The position numbers were made by a program, and so were the translations under genes. Positions 51,204-63,330 of a stretch of 64,000 nt of DNA are shown piece by piece (within the stretch, counting starts at the first letter, position 1; every line of letters begins with the position of its first letter). The DNA is from Berberis thunbergii (Eukaryota; Streptophyta; Magnoliopsida; Ranunculales; Berberidaceae), in contig QNQO01006213.1 of assembly GCA_003290165.1 (NCBI GenBank), positions 1 through 64,000 of the forward strand, read 5' to 3'. The notes beneath the pieces were generated by a model, which was not told the DNA's origin, did no database searches, and was given only the letters and a program-made list of their open reading frames with translations.

Positions 51204-53984
51204 TTCAATATTATATAGCTTCATAACTAATCTACAACCATATGATAATGAGCTTGTGTTTTTTAGATGATTGCAAAATTACTAAAATATCGAATACGTA
51301 CCACAGATCATTCCAAGGTAAGCATTTATTGCTAAGAAAACTATATTCTAATTTGATGGCATCTATTACATGATCAATTCCTTTGTTCATCTGTAAATCT
51401 CTGGCTTCATTCTTCATTCAATGCGTTCATGTTTTTCCATAGAAACTCAATTACAACACTGTCAACACATCACATCTTAGTTCATTATAGAGCAAGTCAT
51501 CTGGCTTGTTTGAATTTATTTAATTGTTGTTTCCTCATTAAAATTTAAAACAAGTATTCTGTACAGACAAGAATGGTAATGACATCTTGAAGAGAAAAAA
51601 AGGTTCCATTAAATGAAGGAATGAGAGATTTTTCATCAACTAGTTAAGCTTTTGGGTCAAAGAATGGTAATGACATCTTGAAGAGAAAAAAGGTGTGTGA
51701 TGGGGAAAATTTTTCTATGGATTATGAAACGGAGCACTTGTAGGAAGAAATGGAGTGTTTTTATTTTTATTTTTTTTGGAATGCGAGGATTTCATAATTT
51801 ATTAAAGATCAGAATGGGTCAACACACCACATTCAGAATCTCATAATTTATCAAAGATTAGAATTGGTCAACACACCACAAACTGATAAACATGCTACCG
51901 ACTGAATTCGAATCCATAAACTAGTGATACCATCCGTCAAACTTTAATTATTGAACTTTTATGCCATTGACAAGAATGGGAAAAAAAAATAAAAATGGAG
52001 TGTTAATGGAGAAACTTAATTGTTTTTGTGATTTTATTCCTATCTGCCAATCTCTTTCTATCTATAATAACTCAATTTATAGTTAGAAATTTCAAATAAT
52101 GCATGCAATTGACTGAGTGGGACTCCCTTGGTGGTGACCTTACGAGCAACCCATACCAAACAGACAAGGGAAACCCTATCTTCTTCGACAATAAATCGGT
52201 GCGAAATGAGTACGAAACTAACATGTATATATATATTTGGGTCATTGTTTTTGTCATATACAATATGTAATAGTAATAGGACATATTTTTTAAAATGACA
52301 CTTTTTTTTGTGGTTTAAATGATGGGGAGAGAAAAAACTTAGAACCAGCAAGGGATGCAGTTTTCTTATCGACAATAATGTAATGGGTGAAGTCAGTAAA
52401 GTGACTTTTTGTGCAATTTGTTGTATGAGACTTTTTTTTTTTTTTTTTTTTAAGAAAATCTAATCTTTTCCGCGGATTACTTATAACTAGTATTAGAGCG
52501 TATAAAATTTTTTTTTATGGTAATTGATGATTACTATCTGTCATTAGGATTTGTCCCTTACCTTTTATTTTCAATGTAATTTTAAATGTAATTACAAACA
52601 TTTAAAAAATGAATTGTTTGTTCATAAGTGATATAAAACCTTAAACAATTTTTTTTAAAAAATTAATATCTACAATAATAACTATATAATTCAATTAAAA
52701 TATTTACCATTAGCCCAACTCATATAAAATTGAAGCTTTTATAAACTTTTTGAAAATTTGAGACTCCGATAATTATTATTTTTACGAAATTGTAGTAGGA
52801 TCTTATTATGTTTGCAAATTTCAGATTTTTTAAACTTTAACTTGATATTTATCCTAATTATTTTGTAATTTTAGTTATATATTTCAGTTATTATGTTCAT
52901 CTGCCCTTACTAAAGTTATCGATATTGTAAATTTATTTTGGCTTAAAATTATACTATATTAGATTCAATTTAATATATGCAATGTACTTTTGATAATTAC
53001 TTTGCACTGCAACTCAAAAGCTATAACCTTTTGAGCGTCAACATTTTCGGCTAGAATATAATGCGAAAAAAAGGAGATAGACACGCACAATCTGTGATGA
53101 AAATATAAAGAGGTTGGGTTAGACCCGAAAGGGGATGAGTGATGGTGAAGAAATTTGGATTCTGCATTTCAATTCATTTGTTTTGGAGCATTTCACCATC
53201 AACTTTAACAGCAAATCACAATCAATCCTAAATTAACGCTTCGTTTTGGTAATCCCCTCTTGTCCTATGTACATGTCGTTATACTAGAATTATGTATGTC
53301 AATTCTAGAAAACAACATTGATCGATCCTAAATTAAACCAATTTACTTAAGATAGGAACGCGTGATTGGGATAATATATAGACTGGTCGGTTTAAAAGAT
53401 CTAGCGGATGGTTTTTTTTTTTTTTGCAAGGAAAAAGCAAAAAATAAGTACGCTTTGTGGATGTGGACACGTAACACATTTTTACTCAAAATTTCAACTC
53501 AAATAGAGTCATGAACTAAGTAATCAAGATGGTGACATGCATTATCTAAGCCTTTGAAGTGTCCGTAGGAATGACGAAGGGTCTAGTTTGATCAATTCCT
53601 CATCTTATATTATATCGGGGCAGGTCTATTCAAAATGTATCTAACCTTATTCCTATCCCCGGTACATTGCCATCCCTAAACACAAAAATAAAGGATTATC
53701 TTGGGGTCAAATAAAAACCGGAATGAGACGGCCAATTAATTTCTAATTTATATGTTGTGCCCAACTAGGTGCCAGTAGACTGGCATTACGCATTGTAACT
53801 TTGTGTCACATTTAATATATTTTTCAGAATGTTAATATTTGCATTCCTTCAGAAAATAAGCAAAACTTTCAACAAAAGAAAATTATGAATAACATTGATT
53901 ATGTGTAAATGAATAAAAAAAACAAAATAAAGTACTCTGAATCATGCCTCCTAGTTGAACATTACATTGTATTTAAAATACAGA
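51204..53984. other. Intergenic, small local repeats, no gene
   Basis: AGAATGGTAATGACATCTTG occurs at about 51572 and 51661, a direct repeat 89 bases apart. Around 51790-51890 CATAATTTATTAAAGATCAG and GGTCAACACACCACA are duplicated at close range. At 53665-53678 ATTGCCATCCCTA matches the terminus of the TAGGGATGGCAA hAT family, a solo end of a decayed copy. The frames at 52058-52375 show no domain. Confidence 0.5.
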
Positions 53985-54019
53985 ATTCATTTTATTTTAT
54001 TTTTGGACTCAAACACGAA

Positions 54020-55892
54020 GAATTTTATTGAATATAAGAAGAGAAATAAAATACAATCATCAATCTATCAAGGAATGACAATATACTATGAAAGTGTAAA
54101 AAAACAAGTTTCTAAAGATATTACAAGCCGAATCCATTTTCCACAACAATTCCTTACTTTTGATAATGATAGAGTGTTCTGATCTGTTAAGCCCTTAAAA
54201 AACTCTCATATTTCTGTATTTTCACACACACCACATGAGTATATGAGGAATCCTATGTTATAGCCACTCTGAGCGCCATGATGGATTAAATTGGGACCAC
54301 CAACTTAGCCAATCCAAAAGAGAACCTTGAAACATTAAACTCAGACCAATTTCTGACAAGAAACTGCTTCAATTGGATTTGGAGAATTTGTAATAAAGCA
54401 TCAAGTGATCCAGAGTCTCGTCATTCTCATTACAAAGCACACAAAGACTTTTTGTGAATATTCCTCTATTCTTCAACCTGTCTTTAGTCTGAATTTTCTC
54501 ATACAATACTGACCAACAAAATAAATTAATCCGACGAAGAAAATCTTTCACCCAAACCAGATTTTTGTGATAATAAATAAGGGGGTTGGAGAGGGTCCAT
54601 AATGAGGCGTAACCAGAATATTATAAAATTATTTCACCGAGAAACCCACACATTTACCCTTCCACACCAAGCTAGCAGATCCCTTCGAGAGCTTCTGAAT
54701 ATCCAACAGTTGCATTAATGAGAGGTCTCCGAAAAGAAAGATCTCATGAATCTTTATTAGACCAAAAAAAATTGTTAACTCTCTCATTTTTCTGGTAGAT
54801 AATGAAAAACAACATTGAAAACAGATCATTCAAAGGTTGTTTGCTACAACAAGAATCATGCCAGAAAAATATGAGATTGTCATTGCCACAGCGAAGCGAG
54901 ATATGAGGGTAAAAAAATACTTGCACACCGAGCCACATAGAGCATCCATAGGGAGTGAACATGGTTATGATATCCCTATCCCATCTATTTCGCTCATATT
55001 TATCAATGATGAGCGATCTAAATAAAGTGTCATCTTTTTTTGCAAATTGCCATAGCCTCTTAGAAAGTAATGCTAAATTGAAAGTACTCACTTGGCGAAT
55101 GCCTAAACCACCGCGGGTTTTTGGACAACAGATTTTCTCCCAACCCACTAAATGCATATTTCTGGAGGTTTGTTTGGAACCCCAAAGGAAATCGTGCATG
55201 ATCTGTTATATCTTGGCTGCAACTGAAAAATGAACATTGATAAGAGATAGAAGGAACACAAGGATAGAAGCTAAAGTAGATTGGATGAGAGCTAGTCTGT
55301 CTGCTTTCAAGAGGAATTTGTGCTTCCAAGAAACTAGTCTCGATTTCATCATTTCGATTGACTCATCACACTCAACTTTAATTTTAAATCTAGCACCCAA
55401 AGGCATACCTAAGTACTTAACTGGAAGCTGACCCGCTGCACAACCAAATAAACCGGCCAGCTGCTGCAGATGAGGGACTTCTCCAATAAGCAACACTACT
55501 GATTTGAGAAAGTTGATTTTTAGACTCGAAATAACTTTGAACCAAAACATAATTCTTTTGAGAGTGAGAACCTGAGTGACAGAAGCATCACAAAAAAGGA
55601 TAGTATCATCCGCATACCGAATAATGGAAACAAAAGGACTACCCTCTGTGACTAAAAACCTTTTTACTAGACCAACATCAACTGCTTTAAGAATCATTTG
55701 GGTTAGACATTCTGTTGCTAAAGTAAAGAGAATATGAAATAGAGGATCGACTTGACTTGGGCCTTTAGAGCTATTGAAAAACCTATGCAGTTGTCCGTTA
55801 ATCTTCAGATAGAAATTGGTTGTATATTTGCAAATGTGAAGCCGATGGATCAATTTGGAGTCAAACCCCATGCGAGTTATTTTCAAATCCAA
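54020..55892 (-). pseudogene. LINE ORF2, reverse transcriptase core and C-terminus (broken)
   Basis: 55892-55206 contains the palm: KGPSQVDPLFHILFTLA (RQGDPLSP-like, altered), then YADDTILFC with the catalytic Asp pair, LKINFLKS, and YLGMPLGARF. 55199-54744 carries the thumb/connection region (FLWGSKQTS, GLGIRQVSTFN). 54551-54369 gives DRLKNRGI..CVLCNENDETLDHL, the terminal zf-RVT motif. At least two frame changes and several stops separate these pieces. Plus-strand frames over this interval are antisense shadows. Confidence 0.82.
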
Positions 55893-58389
55893 ATATCTCT
55901 AAGAAACATTCTCAAAGGCTTTAGAAAAATATAATTTGATGACGAGCCCTGAAACACCTTATTTTTTCCTGAAATCAATAATTTCATTGACAATCAAAAG
56001 GCTATCAACCACCTGTCTGCGACTGACTGTTGCACTTTGAAATGAAGAACAATTTTCAATCTATCAACTGTCATGCCCCGATTTTCGAAGAAAAACGAAA
56101 TCCTAAAATCCATGTAGGATTATCCGTTTCCCCAAAACTCAGGACGTGAGATTCAATAACAACAGAAACATTTAGCAGCAATGACAAAATATAGTTTAGA
56201 AAATATAACAAACTAAATTTTTTAACAAAACTCTAACCAGGAAAACGGATGTTGCTAGCCCCACTAGCGAAACTCCCGTATTGCTGCTCAAAAGTCTCTG
56301 AACCTGAAAAGCTAATCGGCTACATTCCCAAAGGAATGTACTCAAGAAGCAAAAGCTCACTTGGGTCAGCAATAAAGCTGGTGTGAGAAATTTTCATCCC
56401 AAAAATCAATAGAATCGCACGTGATAAACATCAAACTAAACACAAACAACAAACCATCACACCAATAGGTAGTTCCTTAACGAGGCAAAAGTGTGATGCA
56501 AGAAAACACAGTTCCTAGAATTTAGCTCCTCAACGAGGCAATCATATCATCATTCTAATATGTAAATATGCATTTACCTGTACTTACCCTATAGGAGTTG
56601 ACTATGGCAAGTCGGACCTGCAAAAATATTAGTGGACTTGTCATCCTGCATAAAAAGGATTAGAAACAATACAACGTCATTTATTCTTTTTATTTGAATT
56701 AGGTTCATCTTTTTAATGGATTGATCACTTAGACGATACCACATTCGCACCACCTTCGTGCCGAACATACATGCCTGTATGCCTCTCTCATATAAAGGAT
56801 GACTACTCCGTCATCCATGCCTAATTGGGGACATCACATACAGGCATGCATCGCGGATACCCCTAACTATACTAGTACCAAAAGCCACCCTTGGGCTATC
56901 AATGCGCATAAACTCACGTCACAGTTTTGACGGATAAATATCAAAGCCTATTTTAGGCACATTTCCGCAAGACTAACCCGAAGGTTATTTTAGTTTCTCT
57001 AGTAAGAAATGGGTGCCCCAACTCCGCAAGACGACCCACGGGTCATTTAGTTTCTCTAGTAAGAGAGGGGAAATCATAAACAAAAGAGATGTGGTAGTTC
57101 TAAGTGATACAAGCCCAAGTGGTTTATATTTTCAGAAATCAAGACTTACCAATATCATTTATTTTTCATAATTCAGAATTCTTCCACAATGACATTTTGT
57201 CGTACATGAATTGATTCACAATCTATTCACCCACATTTTTGGGGAAAACATAGCATATTCATTAATCATGCTATGTAACAATATGGCAATCAAGCCAATC
57301 CTTGATTCAAATATCCAAAATCTTCATAATGCATAAACAAGTCAATATGCATACAAATCTCCAAATTTATCACAATGCATTAATATTAATCAACCATTCA
57401 AACACCAACCAAACAAAGTCACACCCAATCAATAAAATGGTAAACATAGGTGACCCCAAACATGAACTCAGCAAGCTAGGAAAATCTCACACATCAAACA
57501 GATCAAAAACATTGGAGATCAAGTGTTTGCAGCACAAAACACCACTAATAAGGCAACCTCATTCTCAAACATGCCTAAAATTTCACAATTGAATTACCTG
57601 AAATGAAACCCGTCATTTCCATACAAGCAATATTCATACAATATATATACCAATTAAAATGACCAGCCCTAAGATAATCCCTCTTCCAATGTCAACAAGA
57701 AAATTCTTCACAACAGCATGGATTCAATTCAATCCTTCAATGTTTCCTATCACCAACCTCTTTCTCTCCCTAATACAATTTCTAATAGGTTACTTCCACA
57801 CATGCTGCCATCACATAAATCAAACAACCCCATAACTCCCTCAATGACATGAATAAGGATCGTTTTCACCACTAAAATGAAATACCTTTAATTATGTGAT
57901 CTGATTTTCTACCTTTGCATATGTTAAGACTCGATCCACCTCACTTGTCGTTCACCATGTTGAACACACAAAACTGATATCTAAGTTCTAAATATATATT
58001 TTTTCTGATGATCCAATTAGATATGTTTATTCAACTCTTTCAATCATGAGTATCCAACCAAGGGTAAAATATGACAATGACTAAAAGATGAAGGACTATG
58101 AGTTTAGAATATTCCATGATACTTGACATCTATCAGACCAATTAGAATAAGGATGAATATATCCCCACTGAATTGCTCATCCAAAGAAATAAAGGGCTAA
58201 AAGTTTCACTTGCACCTTACACCCAAAACCTTTGAAATGAGATTTAAATCAAGCAATATAACAAGCCTAAGAATCCAATCCAAAATCATCAAGGACACAC
58301 AAATAACGGTCATCACACCGCCAAACCAAAATCCAAATCATAACCACGCATCCTCGCAACAAAACTCACAAACCCCATCATCAAATCCT

Positions 58390-58860
58390 CACAAATACAA
58401 TCACTAATTTAGTCAAGAAATAAGGATTTGTAAAATACAGGGAATAAGAAAACTCGCAGTAAAAGAAAAAGAATGAAGAAAACTCACCGATTTTAAATCT
58501 TATAGCATCCACCCCATTCAACACCTCCTCCATATGTTGCAAGCTTCCCAGCAACTTTGCATCGGAGTTCTGCATTTGGTATAACAAATCAGTAGGACCA
58601 ACACCACTCCCACTAGTTCCATCATGTCGCCTTATTTGATCATTCGCAGATAACCCCATTTGCTGCCCATTCTCATCCTTCAATGCAAAATTGTTGTTGT
58701 TGCCACCAGATGAATAAATTGTCTGAAGAAGCTCCTATACATCAAACATGTCCTCAACACACAACTCCTACAATCTCTCTTGAGTAGGAGGAAACCCATC
58801 GAAGTAATTCAAGTCCATAATCCCAATGTTGTTCATTTCATCTTGACTATTAGAATCAAC
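58390..58860 (-). pseudogene. Unidentified coding fragment inside the LTR-type element
   Basis: Minus-strand translation reads NNIGIMDLNYFDGF, then after two stops ELLQTIYSSGGNN, then NGQQMGLSANDQIRRHDG and GSLQHMEEVLNGVDAIRFK up to a GTGAG splice-donor-like site near 58487. The composition looks like a plant regulatory protein, but I cannot assign a family. It is broken and probably captured with the element. Confidence 0.35.
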
Positions 58861-59129
58861 CCATTGAAATCATTAGGCTCCACTTCATTTCAGCCTTCTG
58901 TATAATAGCAATGACCGATTGTTTCAGTTTGCCCCAGCCAACACCATGAGCCCCACATCCAGTGATGACTCTCAGAAAATAAACAGAATGTATATAGGTA
59001 GTAAACAAAAGAAGGTGAACTTTCAAAAGCCTAATTGCTTGTTAGCTGCATTGTGCATAACAGTAACTTCTCTCCTTTGTTCATTACAAGATATCACCTT
59101 TGGAATGTTCAATCTTTGCTCATCATCAC

Positions 59130-59612
59130 TTAATACCCACAATCCACAATTTGGTTAAACAAATCCATAGCTTCATCTACCTTACCATCCATACAAACCC
59201 CTTTAAGGAAAGTGCTCAATGTAACATGATTGGGTTCAAACCCACGCTTCAAAATGTTCCCAATAACAGCAAAACCAACATCCGCTCTACCCAAATGACA
59301 ATAAAAATTAATCAATATGCTAAGTGTAACAATGTTGGAATGAATTCCTGAAGAACCCATTAACTTGAACAAGCATAAAACTGTGGGGAAGTGTTGCATT
59401 TTCACAATTGCTCCCAACAATTGAGTGAAAAGGGTGAATTGAAGGCATGGGTCTTGTCTGAAGTAGAGTGTGGAACAACCCCATTGCCTCTTCTCTACAC
59501 CAGCCAAGACACACTGTTCTATATATATCAGATCAATGGTAGGGACTTTCAGATATTTAAAAGAATCGCCAGCAAGATCACTCCAGTCTTTAGGCAGAGA
59601 TGAAGGAAGCAT
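59130..59612 (-). pseudogene. Restorer-type PPR protein fragment inside the LTR-type element
   Basis: P-class pentatricopeptide repeat proteins bind organelle RNA. The frame here has GIHSNIVTLSILINFYCHLG, RGFEPNHVTLSTFLKGVC and GKVDEAMDLFNQIVDCGY, i.e. consecutive 35-residue repeats with the wording of Rf-like PPRs, and then stops. The preceding repeat (EEAMGLFHTLLQTRPMPSIH) lies in another frame (59514-59320), one base off at a TTTT run near 59430. About three repeats are left of a protein that normally has more than ten, so this is a dead fragment carried by the insertion. Confidence 0.7.
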
Positions 59613-60309
59613 TGCAAGGAACTTCCAAGCATTTTCCTTCCAATATATTCAACCAACCTTCCTAAAAATCTAATCGCCAATTTATGAATACACAAAACGC
59701 CCTACCCATGCAAATACCTGCGAATCACTGATTCTGAATCAGTCTTCCGAACACCAAAGTCACCAGTGAATACAAGTACTCAACCTTCTTGCTATACACC
59801 TGAAATGACCCCTGTATCAACAACGCAGCTTCAGCGAAATTGACCGAAAGAGCGCCATCTTCATCACCTCCATTCGCATCACCAACACAGATCTTCAGCA
59901 AGTACTTCTCGAGCGATCTTTCCTAGAATCATTCACCCCCATTCTATTTCATTCCTCAAAAGATCAGGTGCCCTAATGGTGAGATGAACTCTTCGTCTTC
60001 TTCTTCGCTTCGCAGCGCAAACGAGTGGGAGGAAGAGAGACCGAGATAGAGGGAGGCAGAGAAATCTGAAGGAGAGAAACATGAAGGAGAAAAGGGGAAA
60101 ATAAGAAAGAGAGAGAAAATAAAAATAGGGTTTTCTCTTTATAGGGTGGGTGGCTATTCGCCCCCACTAACATTCTGAGAGCACCCGCCCTTTAACTCAC
60201 CAAATAAAACCCTAATTTCGAAATTCACATTCAATTAAATGTAACCCTATTTTATTTAACTAAAAATAAAATAAATTATCTTTATGAAATTTAGGGGTGT
60301 TACATCAAC

Positions 60310-61746
60310 CAACGCTTTGGCAACGATCTTATAAGCCTTGTTCAAAATACTAATAGGTCTGAAGTCCTTGACTGTCTGCACTTCGGCACATTTAGGAATA
60401 AGCGATATGATAGTGGTGTTCAACCGCCAATCAAGAAAATTTCTCGTATTAAAACCTTTAATTTTCCCCTTCATTGAGAAACCATCAAGACCTGGAGAAA
60501 CTTCTTATTTGAGCTCTTGCATTGCCCCTCTATTTTTCATCTCTGAAAAATTCTATACCAAGTAATCCCCGAGAAGGAAGGTCGTCACTCTTCATTTTCG
60601 CTGAAACACTCCTTAAGAAACAATGATTTATCTGATGTTGGCTTCATCTACTACTATCTCATGATCCATGCTAAGAGCTTCAATATGGTTAAACAGTCTG
60701 CGTTTGTTGGCCAAGTTATGAAAGAATTTGGACCCTTGATCCATATGACAAGCCCAGGAGACCACGAACCTGATCTTCCAAAAACTCCTCATCTCTTTTG
60801 GTTAACTTTGTCCACTCCTAATATAGTTGCATTCTACGAGACCTCTCATCAGCAGTTAGGTCTTGGATATCTTCCCCAGCATCAATTTTAGCAATCGACA
60901 CATAAATATTTTGAATGCATAAATTAGTCTTACCCCAAACTTTAGTCCTCAAATTTTTAAGGTTGCATATGATCATCTTTAGTTTCCACCATAAGCAGTA
61001 GCCAGAGTGACCAGACATCACTGAGTTGTTCCACCATGATTTCATGTACTGTGTCAGGGTTGGGTTATTAAACCAATCGTTATCAAAGAAAAATAGGCGA
61101 GTGCTACCACCAATAAAAGAGTTCACCAGCAGAATCGCGTGATGATCAGAATTTGCCAAATAATAGGGTGCTTTCTGCGATTTGACCACGTGAACTTTCC
61201 CCCTTTCAGACTGAAATCAGCGAACTCCACCTCATTAATAAACTGATTGAATTTATGCATACTCAATGATCTCCTTCGGAAACCTTTATTTTCGTTCATG
61301 TGACAAACAACATTGAAGTCTTCTGTTAACATCCATAGATATTGCACCCAACTAACAATGTCATATAGCTCTTCCCAGAAGTGCTCTCTTAGAGAATGAT
61401 CACACAGTCCATAAATGTTAGACTCTGACAAAAAATAGTTGTCTGAGATAATCTGGAACTGAATAGAAATAGAAAATGCCCCTTTCAACACTTCCCTCAT
61501 TTGCAAAAGATTTGCAACCCAAATGGCTAATAGATCTCCTGAATTGCCAATGGATTCCACCATAGCCCAATCAAAAGAACTGTCACCCCACAACTTCTTG
61601 ATAAATTTTCTAGAGCATCCCTCCAATTTTGATTCCTAAATGAAAACAAGATCTGGACGATTATCTAAAATTAATCTTCGGCAACCCCTTTGTTTTTCAA
61701 AATTTTTTAGCCCCCCACTGTTCTACGGAAGAATTTTGAGGTTCAT
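60310..61746 (-). pseudogene. LINE ORF2, AP-endonuclease domain to start of RT (broken)
   Basis: ATG at 61746 begins MNLKILP, followed by a stop where a Trp of the usual ILSWNVRGL motif would be, and a second stop where the Gln of LQETKL would be (both one-base changes to TAG). 61626-61123 then gives ESIGNSGDLLAIW, FWEELYDIVSW, LTEDFNVVCH (the GDFN motif altered to EDFN) and GGKFTWSNRR. 60474-60310 gives NTTIISLIPKC, DFRPISILNKAYKIVAKALVD, entering the RT domain where the LTR-type element is inserted. Confidence 0.8.
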
Positions 61747-62232
61747 GAAGAACATGCAACCCCGAGGTTGTTGCACTTGCCCCTAGCTTTGTCAGATGTT
61801 GAACCCTGCGTCGTTGCAACTTGCACCATACCCAAATCCCTTTCTTTATCCTGAGTCCCGACTGAGGTCCACTCCCACTGCCAAACCAATTTCTTTGAAA
61901 GCCGATCAGCTAGATGTCTCTTCTTGAGCCAAACGACAATCAGAATCAGAGAGCTCTGCACTGTCATTGACATTATAAACAATCCCTGAAGACTACCTAG
62001 ACACCTGTTTGCCAGGAAGAACTCCGCCTAGATGGTTCGTCCAAGTGACCTCGAAGCCTTGAGGAATGCCTACATGATCTGGTGTGGATGAACAACTCTC
62101 CAAATGCGTAGCACATTGTTCTATTGGCAAACCCTAAATTCCAACACACTGTTCTGTTGGTGGCTCAAAACCCGAAAGGTAAGCAAGAGACACTGAACAC
62201 TCCTTGGTGTGGTTGGAGGACTCGATCCTTAC

Positions 62233-63222
62233 CTACCTAACAGAGGTGTTACAACCCTTAAGTTCCACGCGCTCGACTTTGTAGAAAGAGACTGATTTAG
62301 TGGTTCTTTGTTTAAGCATGAACCTGAATTTGGTTGGAAAAACTAAAAAATTAGCCCATTCAACGGCTCTGTCACACTGGGTTTTTTTAGCTAGCTTGTG
62401 ATTCATGTTGGCTTGAATGAACATCTTATTCAATAAACGGTCCAGATTGAAGACATCTTCATCCACAACCTCTAAGATCTTCCAATAATTTTGAGAAACT
62501 TGTTGATCAGTAAGCTGGGCGAGATTTTGCTTCAAATTGGACATGGACCCTTGAAAAGGCGAAATACCAACAATACCTCTACATTTATCCTGCTGAGTTG
62601 GGCGAGCTGATTTGGAGTCCGAGTCACCCACTTTACCTGTCGAGTCAGAAAGAGAAGCAAAGGAATGAGAAAGCATTGGATCTTGCAAGGGAGACTGAAC
62701 ACTCAATGCCAAAAACCTAGTTGAAGGCTCCTTCTTCTCATCATAAGGGATTACCTGTGGAGAGTTGGCAAATACCAAGAAAGCTTTGAGGCCACCGGGA
62801 AGAGCAACATAAGACCATTGAATCATCGAATCAGGCAACTGTATCACCAATCTCGTACCTTTCTCTCCTGTAACTGGCGCTGCATGAAGATGATTTCCCC
62901 AAAGTTGATCCAAGAAATCAATAGGAGAATCAAAATAGACAGGGGCTGCAATAACTAAGCCCTTACTGGCATCAGGAAATGACTTGACACCTGAAAGATT
63001 GGTGGTCACCACCTTGACAAAGGTTTTGCTGCTCTGAGGAAGGACAACACTAGGCCCTTGCAAAAAATAGCACCCATATTTGTTTACATGTTGCTTGGGA
63101 TCTGGCTGAGGCACTTTCTTTAGAACTTCTTCTTTCAAAGCCTGAGTGAGCTGTTTCCAGCCCTTCCCGTCTACATCACCAGACACCCTCAGAGTTTTAG
63201 ACTTTGACCCCCAACCCACCAT
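62233..63222 (-). pseudogene. LINE ORF1-type protein, 329 codons open
   Basis: ATG at 63222 opens MVGWGSKSKTLRVSGD. The frame stays open for 329 codons, with a Ser/Gln-rich middle (PTQQDKCRGIVGISPF) and a basic end (TKFRFMLKQRTTKSVSFYKV). Its place directly upstream of the endonuclease frame and on the same strand identifies it as the ORF1 product of the LINE, presumably an RNA-binding protein. I do not see a clear CCHC knuckle in it. A downstream frame (61982-61743) may be its detached C-terminal part. Called pseudogene because the element is dead. Confidence 0.65.
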
Positions 63223-63330
63223 AATAGAAAGAAATATTTATCCTCTATTGGCCTCTTTTACCACCATAACTCATCTATTGTTGATTTTCCAATTAGCTGA
63301 GACGACGTTAGAGCTTGATTCCACAACTTT

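Larger units (their letters stand above)
56069..60304 (-). mobile_element. LTR-type insertion (solo LTR-like), 4236 bp, 5-bp TSD TCAAC
   Basis: On the plus strand it begins TGTCATGCCCCG and ends GGGGTGTTACA, so it has the TG..CA ends of LTR elements. TCAAC flanks both sides (56064-56068 and 60305-60309). The LINE reading AKALVD at 60305-60320 continues as VDRLK at 56068 and below, so the junctions are exact. I find no second internal copy of either end, which suits a solo LTR of long-LTR Ty3/gypsy type or a non-autonomous element. On the minus strand TATAAAG at about 60138-60145 followed by pyrimidine-rich leader may be the element's promoter. Confidence 0.75.
53985..63330 (-). mobile_element. 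LINE retrotransposon, decayed, split by an LTR-like insertion
   Basis: Read on the minus strand the order is ORF1 (63222-62233), endonuclease (61746-61123), linker, start of reverse transcriptase (60474-60310), then after the 4236-bp insertion the rest of the reverse transcriptase (56068-55206) and the C-terminal zf-RVT region (55199-54020). The 3' end near 53985-54010 has TTTATTTTATTTTT on the plus strand, an A-rich tail. Stops and frameshifts are present throughout ORF2. The LINE itself without the insertion is about 5.1 kb, near full length for plant L1 elements. Flanking duplications were not resolved. Confidence 0.8.

Noticed and set aside
54837..55431. Plus-strand frames of 60-92 codons
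   Set aside because: They are antisense to the LINE reverse-transcriptase region on the minus strand and have no domains.
59973..60173. 66-codon minus frame below the TATA-like site in the LTR-type element
   Set aside because: Pyrimidine-rich leader translated as Ser/Leu/Phe; it looks like untranslated leader, not a protein.
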